DNA from: CBDHFQ01 sp965262565
GTDB lineage: Bacteria > Bacteroidota > Bacteroidia > J057
NCBI GenBank assembly: GCA_965262565.1
Contig: CBDHFQ010000020.1
Span: 62,001 to 126,000 of the forward strand
Reading direction: 5' to 3'
Length of the DNA: 64,000 nt
Positions 45,093-54,726 of the stretch are shown here, piece by piece; position 1 is the stretch's first letter, and every line of letters starts with the position of its first letter. The notes below the pieces were generated by a model. That model was not told where the DNA came from. It was given only the letters and a program-made list of their open reading frames with translations, and did not search any database. Both the position numbers and the translations under genes were made by a program.

Positions 45093-47732
45093 TTATTCAT
45101 CCTTCAACGCAATAACAGGATTAATCAAATAGGCTCTGTAAGCATGATAAATAATGGTTAACATAGCTACCGCAAAGGTAATACAACCCGCAAGAACAAA
45201 TGGCCAGGCCTGTAAGGAGATTCTATAAGCAAAATCGCTTAACCAGTTTTCCATAATGAGATAGGAAGCAGGAATACTGATAGCGAAAGCAATCAAAATG
45301 AGATACATAAAATCCTTGGAAAGAAGCATAAAAATCTGAGAGATATTGATTCCCAGTACTTTTCTGAGCCCTATTTCCTTGGTTCTTCTTTCGATATTGT
45401 AGGTTGCCAGGCCAAATAATCCTAAACATGCTACGATAATTGCCAGTATGGAGAATATAAGGGTAATCTTGCTTAATTTCTGTTCCGCTTTGTATGATTC
45501 GTTAAGTCGATCCTCCAAAAAGAATGCATCAAAAGGTCTACTGGGTAGAACCGTATTCCAGGCTTCTTCCATATCTTCCATAGCTCGTTTTAGGTGTTGA
45601 TGATCTATTCTGACAGCTACATATTTCAGGAATAAATTGAACGCTCGTGGATTGGTATTGAGATCTAATACAATAGGGCCAATAGGATGGTGTTTGGAGA
45701 CGAAATGATAATCTTTAACCACACCCACAATTTTCCCTTGCAACTTTTCTTTAAAATAGTATCGCTTGTTAATTGCTTCCTCCGCTGAGTTCCAACCCAT
45801 AGATCGAACCATCGACTCATTAATAACTAATGCCATCGTATCATCTGTTACATACTCCTTGGCATAATCCCTTCCGGCTACCATTTCAATATCCATGGTG
45901 TTAGCGAAATCATGTAAGACAAAAAATCTGGGAAAGGGTTTAGATCTGTCCATTCCTTCAAATCGATAATTTCCTACCTGATGTTTAGCCCCTATAATTT
46001 CTTCAACCCCTGTCATCGAATAAATATAAGAACTTTGGAGGGCTAGCTGCTTAAATTCTTCATAATGTTCACCCATAGGAGATCTGATCACGGGAAGCAT
46101 TACTACCTCTTCTTTTTCAAAACCAACGTCTTTATTTTTTAGTAATTGAAATTGATCCAAAGCCACAAAGGTGCCTACAATTAAAAAAATGGAAATGGCA
46201 AATTGAGTAGTCACCAACATTCGCCTAAAGTTAATGCCTTTGGTTTTGAGTTTGCCGGATTTGAGGACAGAGACAATTTTGAATGAGGACAGAATGAAGG
46301 CCGGATAAAAACCGGATAGTAATCCTACAATCAATGACAATATAATGGCTCCTCCTATAAAGTCTGGTCTGAGTAAGTGATTCGTAGTGATGGACTTTTC
46401 CACTAATCCGTTAAATGCGGGAAGTACAGATACGACAATGATTAACGCAATGAGGAAGGAGAAGAAAGCCATCAATATAGATTCGAACACAAATTGATAA
46501 ATGAGTTGAAATTTGGTGCTTCCCAGGGTCTTTCTTACGCCTACTTCTTTAGCTCGTTTGGTAGCTCTGGCAGTACTTAAATTGATAAAATTAAAAGCGG
46601 CAATGATCAGGATAAAAATAGCCACCGCACTGAAGATATAGATATTTTTTTCGTTACTATTAGCTTCTATTTCATAATCGAGATGGGATAGCAGGTGAAT
46701 GTCCAATAAGGGTTGAAGTTCCAATTCCACATCTTCTTTGATAAAGTCCGGAAAATATTTATCAACAAAAGCGGGAAGTTGGAGAGAGAATGTTTTGGGA
46801 TCAACGCCTTCGTCAAGGAGTACATAGGTCCAGCAAGGATTCCAGTACCAATTGTTAGGATAGCCACCTCCGTACCAATGCTTTAAACTTGAAAAGGATA
46901 TCAGAAAGTCGAATTGGAAGTGGACGTTGGTGGGAACATTTTTCAAAATACCGGTGATTTGAAGAGGTTGCTCCCCCTGGAGTTCCAGGATCTTTCCCAT
47001 TGGCTCCTCCTCTTCAAAATACTTCTTCGCCATCTCCTCCGTAATGAGGATCGAATTAGGCTGATCCAAGGCTGTTTTTTTATCTCCTTCTATCAATTCA
47101 AAATCAAAGACCTCCAGAAAATTAGAATCAGCAAAGAAAATTTCTGACTCGTTAAACGCTTTGTCTGCTGCTTTATTTGCCAAAGCCATATTCGGAGATT
47201 GAAAATTAAACAGGCGGATGGAATGTTCTATCTGTTGGGGAAAGTCGTTTTTTAGGGTAGGACCTGTAGGAAAGGGTTGACTGGCAGAATGTTCCCCCAC
47301 TCCCTCACTTTCAAAATGTTCTACTAATCGATAAATCCTCTCTGCTTTAGGGTGCTGTCGGTCGTAGCTGAGTTCATCCTGTATATAGAGAAAGATGAGG
47401 AGAAAGCAACTTAGGCCAATCACCAATCCGCTGATATTTAGGAAAGCGTACACCTTTTGTCTGATAAAATTCCGGTAAGTAATTTTGAAGTAGTTTTGTA
47501 ACATCATCGTATGGTTAAATTCTATATGATTCTTTATGACAAAGGGGCGAAACAGATCTAACACCTCGAGGATGAAAAAGAGGTCCGCTCTGAACTTTCC
47601 CCCTGTTTGGTATCGTTTCTCATACAACTCATATAAATCTCCTCTCAATATCTCGAGTTCCTCATAGCGGCAAAACCACTCGAAAAAGCGGTCCATCCAT
47701 TTTGGGGGTGTGATTCTCTGTTGTTTACTCAT
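45093..47732 (-). CDS. FtsX/MacB-type ABC transporter permease with PadR-linked prefix domain
   Basis: 879 residues. The N-terminal ~65 residues (PPKWMDRFFEWFCRYEELEIL, GDLYELYEKRY) form the cytoplasmic permease prefix domain seen only in PadR-paired permeases of Bacteroidota. Then comes a first TM (about 95-115), a large periplasmic MacB-like domain, three TMs with an FtsX domain (FNFINLSTARATKRAKEVGVRKTLGS), a second TM/periplasmic unit, and a final FtsX domain (NIERRTKEIGLRKVLG) with three TMs. No ATPase gene adjoins it. The PadR gene overlaps its start by 8 bases, so the two are translationally coupled. It probably exports or responds to an amphipathic compound; the substrate is unknown. 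Confidence 0.93.
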   Translation of the reverse strand: MSKQQRITPPKWMDRFFEWFCRYEELEILRGDLYELYEKRYQTGGKFRADLFFILEVLDLFRPFVIKNHIEFNHTMMLQNYFKITYRNFIRQKVYAFLNISGLVIGLSCFLLIFLYIQDELSYDRQHPKAERIYRLVEHFESEGVGEHSASQPFPTGPTLKNDFPQQIEHSIRLFNFQSPNMALANKAADKAFNESEIFFADSNFLEVFDFELIEGDKKTALDQPNSILITEEMAKKYFEEEEPMGKILELQGEQPLQITGILKNVPTNVHFQFDFLISFSSLKHWYGGGYPNNWYWNPCWTYVLLDEGVDPKTFSLQLPAFVDKYFPDFIKEDVELELQPLLDIHLLSHLDYEIEANSNEKNIYIFSAVAIFILIIAAFNFINLSTARATKRAKEVGVRKTLGSTKFQLIYQFVFESILMAFFSFLIALIIVVSVLPAFNGLVEKSITTNHLLRPDFIGGAIILSLIVGLLSGFYPAFILSSFKIVSVLKSGKLKTKGINFRRMLVTTQFAISIFLIVGTFVALDQFQLLKNKDVGFEKEEVVMLPVIRSPMGEHYEEFKQLALQSSYIYSMTGVEEIIGAKHQVGNYRFEGMDRSKPFPRFFVLHDFANTMDIEMVAGRDYAKEYVTDDTMALVINESMVRSMGWNSAEEAINKRYYFKEKLQGKIVGVVKDYHFVSKHHPIGPIVLDLNTNPRAFNLFLKYVAVRIDHQHLKRAMEDMEEAWNTVLPSRPFDAFFLEDRLNESYKAEQKLSKITLIFSILAIIVACLGLFGLATYNIERRTKEIGLRKVLGINISQIFMLLSKDFMYLILIAFAISIPASYLIMENWLSDFAYRISLQAWPFVLAGCITFAVAMLTIIYHAYRAYLINPVIALKDE

Positions 47733-48057
47733 TGGACCAATTAAATGTAGGAAGTGAATGATAAAGGGAGGACCTCAATTCATAAGAGGTATCCAGGGCT
47801 TTTTTTCCTTGGGCAGTAAGAGTGTAGAATCGTTTCCTTCTCCCTCCTCTGACATTCGTGGCACCCCCTTCAAAGGAATCGATGAATCCCTTTTTTTGCA
47901 GGCGGTTGAGGGCCGAATGCAATGCGCCTATGCTGGGGTTTCTACCCGTACGAGCTTTGAGTTCTTCTTTGATGGATATACTGTAGGACTCGTCTTTTAG
48001 ATTGCCGATGACGAGTAGGACCAGTTCTTCAAATTCTCCTAATTGGGTATATTTCAT
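47725..48057 (-). CDS. PadR family transcriptional regulator
   Basis: 110 residues from the ATG at 48057 (KYTQLGEFEELVLL is the usual PadR opening); an ATG at 48081 would add eight residues. The winged helix is clear: SISIKEELKARTGRNPSIGALHSALNRLQKKGFI, then the wing (RRKRFYTLTAQGKKAL). The family represses its linked permease until a compound is bound. It overlaps the permease gene by 8 bases. A short dyad, ATTAG-TTTC-CTAAT (48085-48098), lies directly upstream and could be its operator. Confidence 0.93.
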   Translation of the reverse strand: MKYTQLGEFEELVLLVIGNLKDESYSISIKEELKARTGRNPSIGALHSALNRLQKKGFIDSFEGGATNVRGGRRKRFYTLTAQGKKALDTSYELRSSLYHSLPTFNWSNE

Positions 48058-48098
48058 ATGTGAGGGTGTACGGGAAGACATGTGATTAGTTTCCTAAT

Positions 48099-48415
48099 TG
48101 TATATGTAATAAAGAAATCGGATAATAACAGAGGGTAGGGTAGCTACTGTACATAGGGAATTAGGACAAGCAATGATGACTGATAAGAAATAAACTTTGT
48201 GGAGCATGAAGAAAGACTGCCGTTAAGATATTCAACTTTTATTACCAGCTTCCCTACCAACTAGCTTCCTTAGCCCATTGACCCAAACCTTCTATCTTAA
48301 GCCTGTTCACTTCACTTCCCAATAGGTTCAATTCACTTTTATTCTCTTCTCAAAGCCCAATAAATCCCTCCATTTTAAGGCCGATCAATATGTAAAGCGA
48401 ATAACAACGATAAGA
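48099..48415. other. Intergenic region between divergent genes
   Basis: About 320 bases upstream of both the PadR gene and the redoxin gene. I see no gene or strong promoter match here. Confidence 0.45.
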
Positions 48416-48976
48416 ATGAATCTCAAGCGTGTATACTTATTGTACCTGTCTTTTATGATAGCATTTACCACACAAGCACATCCTCACATCTCTGTAAAGG
48501 ATAGCATTACTGTGTACATCTTTTTACACGAATCATGTGTCATTAGCCAATATTATACCCTTTCACTTAAAGAAATGCATGAGGAATATGCCAACGAACA
48601 ATTACGATTCATGGGTCTGTTTCCTAATCCATCCTCTAGTACTGAGCACATTCAGGCATTTAAGGAAAAATTCGAGCTTCCTTTTGAGTTAACAACGGAT
48701 CATTTCCACACGAAAAAAGAAGCTTTAGGTGCTTCCATAACTCCGGAGGTGGTCGTCTTTAATGAATCCAAAGGAGAAATTCTGTACAAAGGCCGTATCG
48801 ATGATTCTTATGCTAGAGTGGGTCAAAGAAAACGTGTAACAAGCACCTCAGAATTGAAAGATGTCTTAGAGGCAGTGATCCATGATGAAACTGTCTTGGT
48901 TGCCAACACAGAGGCTGTTGGCTGTTTTATTGGCAAACATAAACTCGATAACCATTGCAAAAATGATTCAAAATGA
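48416..48976 (+). CDS. Exported redoxin-like protein coupled to a copper-monooxygenase-like gene
   Basis: 186 residues with a signal peptide (FMIAFTTQAHP). The body follows the AhpC/TSA-type thioredoxin fold: ITVYIFLHESCVISQYYT contains one conserved Cys (Cys41) in the place of the CxxC or peroxidatic Cys, then FMGLFPNP, LGASITPEVVVFN and GEILYKGRIDD. There is no resolving Cys in CxxC spacing, so it resembles a one-Cys redoxin. Its stop overlaps the start of the next gene by four bases (ATGA), so the two are coupled. In other phyla similar redoxins are fused or linked to cytochrome c/copper monooxygenase proteins. Confidence 0.8.
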   Translation: MNLKRVYLLYLSFMIAFTTQAHPHISVKDSITVYIFLHESCVISQYYTLSLKEMHEEYANEQLRFMGLFPNPSSSTEHIQAFKEKFELPFELTTDHFHTKKEALGASITPEVVVFNESKGEILYKGRIDDSYARVGQRKRVTSTSELKDVLEAVIHDETVLVANTEAVGCFIGKHKLDNHCKNDSK

Positions 48977-50550
48977 AAAAGATTACTAATTTGATTTTTT
49001 GGGGAGTGTTGGTCGTTGTTCATACCAATGCGCAAGTAACTTTCAGTGAACATATTGCGCCTATTATTTATGAAAATTGTACTAACTGCCATCGCGAGGG
49101 GGAGATTGCTCCTTTTTCATTAACCAACTATGATGAGGTTAATTCTTGGGCCAGAATGATTCAGTATGTCACCCAGATCAAATACATGCCACCATGGAAG
49201 CCTGACGCAGAATACAGTAACTTTGTGGGTGAAAGAGGATTGACAGCGGAAGAGATTCAATTGATATCGGATTGGGTGGATGAAGGTGCTCCTCAGGGCG
49301 ATCCTGGCTTGGAACCTCCATTACCCGATTTTCCTTCTGGTTCTCAATTGGGGATTCCTGATTTGGTGCTTGAAATGGAAGAGGAATATGTTATTGAGGG
49401 AAATAATCAGGATGATTACCGAGTCTTTGTCTTACCTACAGGCCTGCCGGAGGATAAAGAAATTGCTGCGATTGAATTTAGAGCAGGTAATACAAAGGCG
49501 GTTCACCATGCTTTAATAGCGTTTGATACAGAAGGGGCAGCCTTAGCGAAAGATCTGGAAACGCCGGAGTATGGATATGAATCCTTTGGAGATTTTGGAG
49601 TTCCGGTGGCTGGCACATTTACAGGATATACCCCTGGGATTCAGAGTATATTTTTTCCAGAAGGTATCGGGACAACACTTCCGGCAGGAGCAGATTTATT
49701 GATTCAGGTACATTATGCTCCTCTTGCTACGGATGAAACGGATAAGTCCTCCTTAAATATCTTTTTCAAGGAACCCGATGATCCTATTACGCGAGAGCTT
49801 CAAAATTTAACTACAACTCCCTTTGACTTAGATGGAGGGTTCTTTTCTTTCGTCCTTCCTCCTGATGAAGTAATCTCTTTTCATGGAACCAAGGAAATCG
49901 AAGAAGATATCAGCATTGTTTCTATTTATCCGCATGCGCACTATCTGGGAAAAAATTGGGAAATCTATGCCGAAACTGCTGAAGGGGATACGGTTCAAAT
50001 TATAAGGATAGATGATTGGGATTTTAATTGGCAGGGCGCTTATACGTTTGACCGAATGATGAAAGTTCCAGCAGGCTCGATTATACATATTAATGCGACG
50101 TATGATAATACCTCCGGAAATCCTTTTAACCCCAGTAACCCCCCACAATCTGTCAGTTGGGGAGAGGGAACTACAGATGAAATGTACTTAGTAGGAATGA
50201 GATATGTTCCATACCTGGAAGGAGATGAGAATATTGCGGTGGGGGGAGAAGTTGCCACAGATATCAATGATGAATTAGCTCAGCCTAAAAGTCAACTATA
50301 TGCTCCTTATCCCAATCCTGCAAATAGTGATATAGTGTTAACTTATGATTTGAATGAGCGTCAAATGATCAGTATTGAGTTATTTGATATTCACGGGCGG
50401 CTAGTAAAGACGATCTTAGAAGATGAAAGGTATTCCTCTGGTCATCATACGGTGGAATTTAATGTAGCCGCTTTTTCTGAAGGGATATATTGGATTCGTT
50501 TGAGTGGTGCCAATGAGGTGTTCACCAAGTCTTTAGTTATATATGATTAA
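48973..50550 (+). CDS. Secreted cytochrome c/copper type II monooxygenase-like protein with T9SS domain
   Basis: 525 residues. Signal peptide (to Ala20); then a mono-heme cytochrome c motif CTNCH (Cys36, Cys39, His40) with a distal Met region (YVTQIKYMPPWKPD). Then two beta-sandwich halves like ascorbate-dependent (PHM-type) monooxygenases: KAVHHALIAF has the His-His pair of the copper-H site, and LIQVHYAP and YPHAHYLGK give further His ligands. A type A T9SS sorting domain ends it (about 445-525, YPNPANSD). It should hydroxylate a small substrate at the cell surface using copper, with the heme as electron donor. The substrate is unknown. Start chosen because of the ATGA overlap. Confidence 0.85.
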   Translation: MKKITNLIFWGVLVVVHTNAQVTFSEHIAPIIYENCTNCHREGEIAPFSLTNYDEVNSWARMIQYVTQIKYMPPWKPDAEYSNFVGERGLTAEEIQLISDWVDEGAPQGDPGLEPPLPDFPSGSQLGIPDLVLEMEEEYVIEGNNQDDYRVFVLPTGLPEDKEIAAIEFRAGNTKAVHHALIAFDTEGAALAKDLETPEYGYESFGDFGVPVAGTFTGYTPGIQSIFFPEGIGTTLPAGADLLIQVHYAPLATDETDKSSLNIFFKEPDDPITRELQNLTTTPFDLDGGFFSFVLPPDEVISFHGTKEIEEDISIVSIYPHAHYLGKNWEIYAETAEGDTVQIIRIDDWDFNWQGAYTFDRMMKVPAGSIIHINATYDNTSGNPFNPSNPPQSVSWGEGTTDEMYLVGMRYVPYLEGDENIAVGGEVATDINDELAQPKSQLYAPYPNPANSDIVLTYDLNERQMISIELFDIHGRLVKTILEDERYSSGHHTVEFNVAAFSEGIYWIRLSGANEVFTKSLVIYD

Positions 50551-51006
50551 TGATGCCTTTTTTAAGGTGCTGAACGATCGAATAATAAGATAAATGGCTG
50601 ATAAAGTGTGAATTAAATAGAGTTTGTTTATACGTGTATGTTCCGGTACTATTCGTTGGTGATCCATGGGTAGTCCGGAATATGTTATGCTGAATTGGCT
50701 AAAGATGAGGGTGAAGGCATCTGCATTATCAGTATTCTGCCATAGAATTGTGAGGCATAAGCGAACTTATCTTATTGACACTGATCGATGATGTTCAATT
50801 CATATGTTGGTTTGTTCAATTCGCTTTATTCCGGCATTAGATACTCAAGCAAGACCACGATTTTGAGAAAGTATTGAAGATAATTACTTCCGCTACCACC
50901 CCCTTAAAATGATTGATGATCCAATTTGATTGCTCTACATGCAACCTACAGATCCTATGAATTGAAATTCGAGGAAAGAAACTACTAAACCAATAATCAT
51001 TTAATT
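50551..51006. other. Intergenic region, no gene seen
   Basis: About 455 bases between two same-strand genes. I see no convincing coding frame, terminator or promoter. Confidence 0.45.
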
Positions 51007-53385
51007 ATGAACAGGAATTTATTGTTTTTTGCAACCCTACTTATTGCTTTTTTTGCTGTAAGTTGTGAAGAAGATTTACCCACTGAAGGTGAGGAAGGTC
51101 CAGATATGACTGTGGACACACTTACTACCCTGGAAGGGACGAGATTTGTCAGGACGCCGGACGTCTATTTCCAGAATCTTCCTGATTGGCCTTATACTTA
51201 TCAATATGTAGAGATAGGAGGTCTTCGACAAGCTTATGCGGAGGCTGGGCCAGTTGACGGACCCGTGGTGCTATTACTTCATGGACAACCCAGTTGGTCG
51301 TATTTGTATAGAAAAATGATGCCTATCCTTGCTGATGCTGGGTACCACGTGATTGCGATGGACCATTTGGGGATGGGTCGATCAGACAAACCTATTGATA
51401 TTAGCGATTACAGTTATTTGGGGCATGCTGATCGTTTGGAGCAGTTTATCCTAGGGCTAGGGTTACAGGATATAAACTTGTTTGTCCAGGATTGGGGGAG
51501 TTTGATTGGATTACGTGTGGCAGGTTTGCATCCCGAATGGTTTGCTACGATCAGCGTAGGAAATGGTGATTTAGTACTTATTCCAGAAGGTACGGAACCA
51601 TTTCCACCTGTGGAAAACCCTAATGAAGTGGAGGATATCCCCTATCCATTTGCATTTTTTCCAGATCAGCAATTCCCTTTCTATGATGGATGTAATTTAA
51701 TTATACAAGGGGATGGAGGAAATCAGGCAAGTGGTTTTGGTGATTGGATCAATTATGCGATGAAGGGGGCTTCTTTTCATGCTTCAGAGGTACTTGAAAG
51801 CTTGACTTGGTTCCCAATGCCTGACAATATTGAATCTGCATATGATGCCCCTTTTCCGAGCAGGGAATATATGGCGGGAGTTCGGACTTTTCCGTCATTG
51901 GTTAATGAACTTACTGGCTTGAATCAGGATGCTTGGGCAGGGCTTACTTCTTATGAAAAGCCTTTCCTTACGATTTGGGGATCAAATGATATTGGATTTC
52001 AGGGATCATGCGAAACGCAACAAAAATTTATAGATGAGGTGCCTGGAGCAGCGGGGAAACCTCATGCGCGTCTACCGGAAGCTGGTCATTTCTTACAGGA
52101 TGATCAAGGCGAAGAGATTGCGAGACGCTTGGTTGAATTTTACAGAGGAAACTATAGTGGGGGAAATTTTGGTGATGGGGGAGTTGTAGAAGAAAAAATC
52201 TGCGTAGAAGATCCCTCAGACGATCCAAGGCGTTACTGCGAAATCCTGTTAGGCTTTCAGCGCAATGGAGAAATTGTGTCGGAGGTCTGGGGAACTCAAG
52301 GGCTCAATACTTGCTCATCTTCTTGTTTAGAGGCGTTAGATCTGGAAGCTATACAAGCAACATACGGTGCGCTTTACATTGAATTGAATGGTCCGCGTAT
52401 CTGGCTGCCACGTGGAAGCGCCGATTTCCCTGAGGTAGACACCCGATTATATGGTGGCTTAGAAATGAGGTTATTAGCATCTATTTCTATTGATCCAAAT
52501 GATATTGCAGGAGGAATAGAGGAAAGTGATCCTTATACCGAAAATACGGTGCTTCGAAATACAGTTTATGTATATCCAGCGGGTACAGAGATTTACGAAT
52601 TGACGGCCCCTGATGGAAGTGTGTACGTCATGCAATCTGTGTCACTGATAGTCGATCCTGCTTTGACGGTTGACGATCTACCCAACTTAAGTTCCAGACT
52701 TAACCTACCGAGTGGTTGGACTTATCAAGCACGGATGCTCAGTGAAGATCTGATGATGGTCGCAGAAGGGGAGGCAACGGTAATTTTAGATGATTTAACA
52801 AATACTTATCAAAAAATGGCAATTGTTTCTGAGGCCGCTTTTGAGATACACCAAATTATCTCATCGAACGAAATCATTACCTGGGCCACCCAAAACATAA
52901 CTCAGGCCGAATTTGATGCAATTGCATTACCGCAAGGATGGTTTAAAAATCAACCCAGGGAAGGAGAAACTGACTTTGGTTCGTTCGCCAGATCTCCAAA
53001 TGCATTAGTGGATGGGGAGTTAACTGAGGAAGAACATTTTGGTCATACCTGGCAGCATGTTGCTACTATTATTGAAACAGGGATTGAATTAGATGAAGAG
53101 GGGCTCCTTTCTGGTAATAGCATCGCCAAATTTCACACCGTAGGATTTAGGGCTGGAAAAACATTAAACGTCCTTATTTCACCTGAAGGCGAGCATTATG
53201 TACGCATCAGTAGAGACGCTGGTCGTACTCAAGAAGTTCCGACAATTCCAGGTCCTTGGCAAGAAATTGAAAAAACAATCACGGAAGATTTAAGCCTTCA
53301 ATTACCTAATCCTACCTTAAATATTCGGGCAGATAATGAAGATTCTTATCAGGGACCAATATCCTCAGAATTACTTGGTCTATAA
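51007..53385 (+). CDS. Haloalkane-dehalogenase-like lipoprotein with a long C-terminal extension
   Basis: 792 residues. Lipobox AVSC with Cys20 as lipid anchor, then an alpha/beta hydrolase domain (45-382) of the haloalkane dehalogenase type: HGQPSWSYLYR (92-102; the Trp next to the nucleophile loop fits the halide site), nucleophile Asp162 in VQDWGSLIGLR (usually DWGG), acid Asp328 in WGSNDIG, base His361 in EAGHFLQ. About 410 residues follow (385-792) with no family I recognise: a Cys-rich start (ICVEDPSDDPRRYCEIL), then an all-beta region with EIYELTAPDGSVYVMQSVS. HLDs are normally about 300 residues and soluble, so surface display plus an extension is unusual. A dyad follows the stop. Confidence 0.85.
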   Translation: MNRNLLFFATLLIAFFAVSCEEDLPTEGEEGPDMTVDTLTTLEGTRFVRTPDVYFQNLPDWPYTYQYVEIGGLRQAYAEAGPVDGPVVLLLHGQPSWSYLYRKMMPILADAGYHVIAMDHLGMGRSDKPIDISDYSYLGHADRLEQFILGLGLQDINLFVQDWGSLIGLRVAGLHPEWFATISVGNGDLVLIPEGTEPFPPVENPNEVEDIPYPFAFFPDQQFPFYDGCNLIIQGDGGNQASGFGDWINYAMKGASFHASEVLESLTWFPMPDNIESAYDAPFPSREYMAGVRTFPSLVNELTGLNQDAWAGLTSYEKPFLTIWGSNDIGFQGSCETQQKFIDEVPGAAGKPHARLPEAGHFLQDDQGEEIARRLVEFYRGNYSGGNFGDGGVVEEKICVEDPSDDPRRYCEILLGFQRNGEIVSEVWGTQGLNTCSSSCLEALDLEAIQATYGALYIELNGPRIWLPRGSADFPEVDTRLYGGLEMRLLASISIDPNDIAGGIEESDPYTENTVLRNTVYVYPAGTEIYELTAPDGSVYVMQSVSLIVDPALTVDDLPNLSSRLNLPSGWTYQARMLSEDLMMVAEGEATVILDDLTNTYQKMAIVSEAAFEIHQIISSNEIITWATQNITQAEFDAIALPQGWFKNQPREGETDFGSFARSPNALVDGELTEEEHFGHTWQHVATIIETGIELDEEGLLSGNSIAKFHTVGFRAGKTLNVLISPEGEHYVRISRDAGRTQEVPTIPGPWQEIEKTITEDLSLQLPNPTLNIRADNEDSYQGPISSELLGL

Positions 53386-53406
53386 TAAGTTATCACAGGT
53401 TTTATT

Positions 53407-53442
53407 CAAGAGGTGGCCTATTCATCCAAAGGTCATCTCTTG
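53407..53442 (+). terminator. Candidate terminator after the dehalogenase-like gene
   Basis: CAAGAGGTGGCC (53407-53418) pairs with GGTCATCTCTTG (53431-53442), twelve pairs including two G-T. A poor T tract follows. Confidence 0.55.
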
Positions 53443-53457
53443 GGTTCCTTATCATAC

Positions 53458-53690
53458 ATGTTAATCCAAAAAATATATCAAAAACACTCATTGTATTAGC
53501 AATTAGCCTGGGCGTATTCATTTTCAAAACAAACGCTCAAATACCGGGAGGAGGCACAACACCTCCTGAGATTCACGCTGAAAAAGCGGCTGGTATCTTT
53601 TCAATTATACATTTCAACGCAATTGAAGGTGTAGACAAGATAAGTTCACTAAATAGTCCGGCTGGAGACTGTTCACTGCTTATAAAGTAA
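53458..53690 (+). pseudogene. Small exported protein gene with a one-base frame break
   Basis: An open frame ending at TAA 53690 encodes a clear signal peptide (TLIVLAISLGVFIFKTNAQ) followed by a ~45-residue Gly/Pro and hydrophobic mature part, but it has no start codon. The ATG at 53458 lies one base out of phase. A seventh A in the A6 run at 53468-53473 would join them and give a 77-residue protein beginning MLIQKNISKT. This is either a real decay product or a homopolymer miscount. It precedes the LytS kinase gene by 55 bases on the same strand. No family recognised. Confidence 0.4.
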
Positions 53691-53745
53691 GGCTTTGGGA
53701 TATGTTTAAAATGCAGTAATATGCAGGCGTATAGGAATAAATAAC

Positions 53746-54726
53746 ATGATACGTGTTAAGAGAAACATATATAACATCCTACCCATAGTCTTATCGATTA
53801 TTTTGCCAGGGGTGGGGTTATTTACCAACATGGATCCAGATTTACTGGGAAGCGTAAATATTTTTATGGGTTGGTTTTTTGTATCTACCCTTTTATACCA
53901 TATATGGTATATACTTTGGTTTCTATGGGATATAACCCACAAATTTAAAGAGCGTTGGTTGCTATTAAGTGTGACCATAGGGAGTATGTTATTTTTTGCG
54001 TTTTTAATTGGATTTTTGGTAGAAGAAAAGTTACAATTTAGACCCCACCACTTAGCAAGATTCTTTTTTCTGGCAACATTATTTTTATCCATCCAATATG
54101 CGTTAAAAGCCCAGCAGAGTGTTGCTCGTTTGCTCCTTGAAAAAGAACAAATTCAGACTGAAAATTATAGAGTGCAGCTAAGGGTGTTACGCGCTCAAAT
54201 TGATCCACACTTTTTATTTAATTCTTTGAATACACTGCGATCTATGGTACGTCAACAGCATACCAATTCCGAAAAGTTTATCATTAGCCTCTCTCAATTT
54301 TATCGACAAACCTTAAAACATAATGAAAACACAACACTTCGACTCGTAGAAGAACTCGATGTATTGGAGTCCTATTTATTTTTAATGAAAAACAGAAATG
54401 AAGCAGCCATAGATGTCCAGGTAAACATAGACAAGGAATTATACCCATTTCACCTCCCCTCTTTAGCCTTGCAGGTGGTCGTGGAAAACTGCTTTAAACA
54501 CAATGTGATGACGTCAAAAAAGCCATTAAAGATTGATATATCTAATACAGACGATTTTTATGTTGTTGTTACAAATAATCTTCAACCGAAAATGGATAAA
54601 AATGAGTCCTCAGGTTTTGGCTTAGAAGTAATAAAAAAAAGATACGAATTGATGAAAGTAAAGCAAGGAATTATTATTCAAAAAACGCCTGATCAATTTA
54701 TTGTTAAATTAAAATTGATATCTTAA
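53746..54726 (+). CDS. LytS-type sensor histidine kinase
   Basis: 326 residues. Three to four TM helices lie in the first 120 residues (NILPIVLSIILPGVGLF, GWFFVSTLLYHIWYILWFL, LLSVTIGSMLFFAFLIGF, LARFFFLATLFLSIQ), with no periplasmic domain. The His_kinase domain has phospho-acceptor His155 in QIDPHFLFNSLNTL, an N-box variant VVENCFKHN and a G-box GFGLEVIKKRYEL. The next gene, its LytTR partner, starts directly after the stop, so they form one operon. It probably senses membrane state or a membrane-borne signal. Confidence 0.93.
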   Translation: MIRVKRNIYNILPIVLSIILPGVGLFTNMDPDLLGSVNIFMGWFFVSTLLYHIWYILWFLWDITHKFKERWLLLSVTIGSMLFFAFLIGFLVEEKLQFRPHHLARFFFLATLFLSIQYALKAQQSVARLLLEKEQIQTENYRVQLRVLRAQIDPHFLFNSLNTLRSMVRQQHTNSEKFIISLSQFYRQTLKHNENTTLRLVEELDVLESYLFLMKNRNEAAIDVQVNIDKELYPFHLPSLALQVVVENCFKHNVMTSKKPLKIDISNTDDFYVVVTNNLQPKMDKNESSGFGLEVIKKRYELMKVKQGIIIQKTPDQFIVKLKLIS

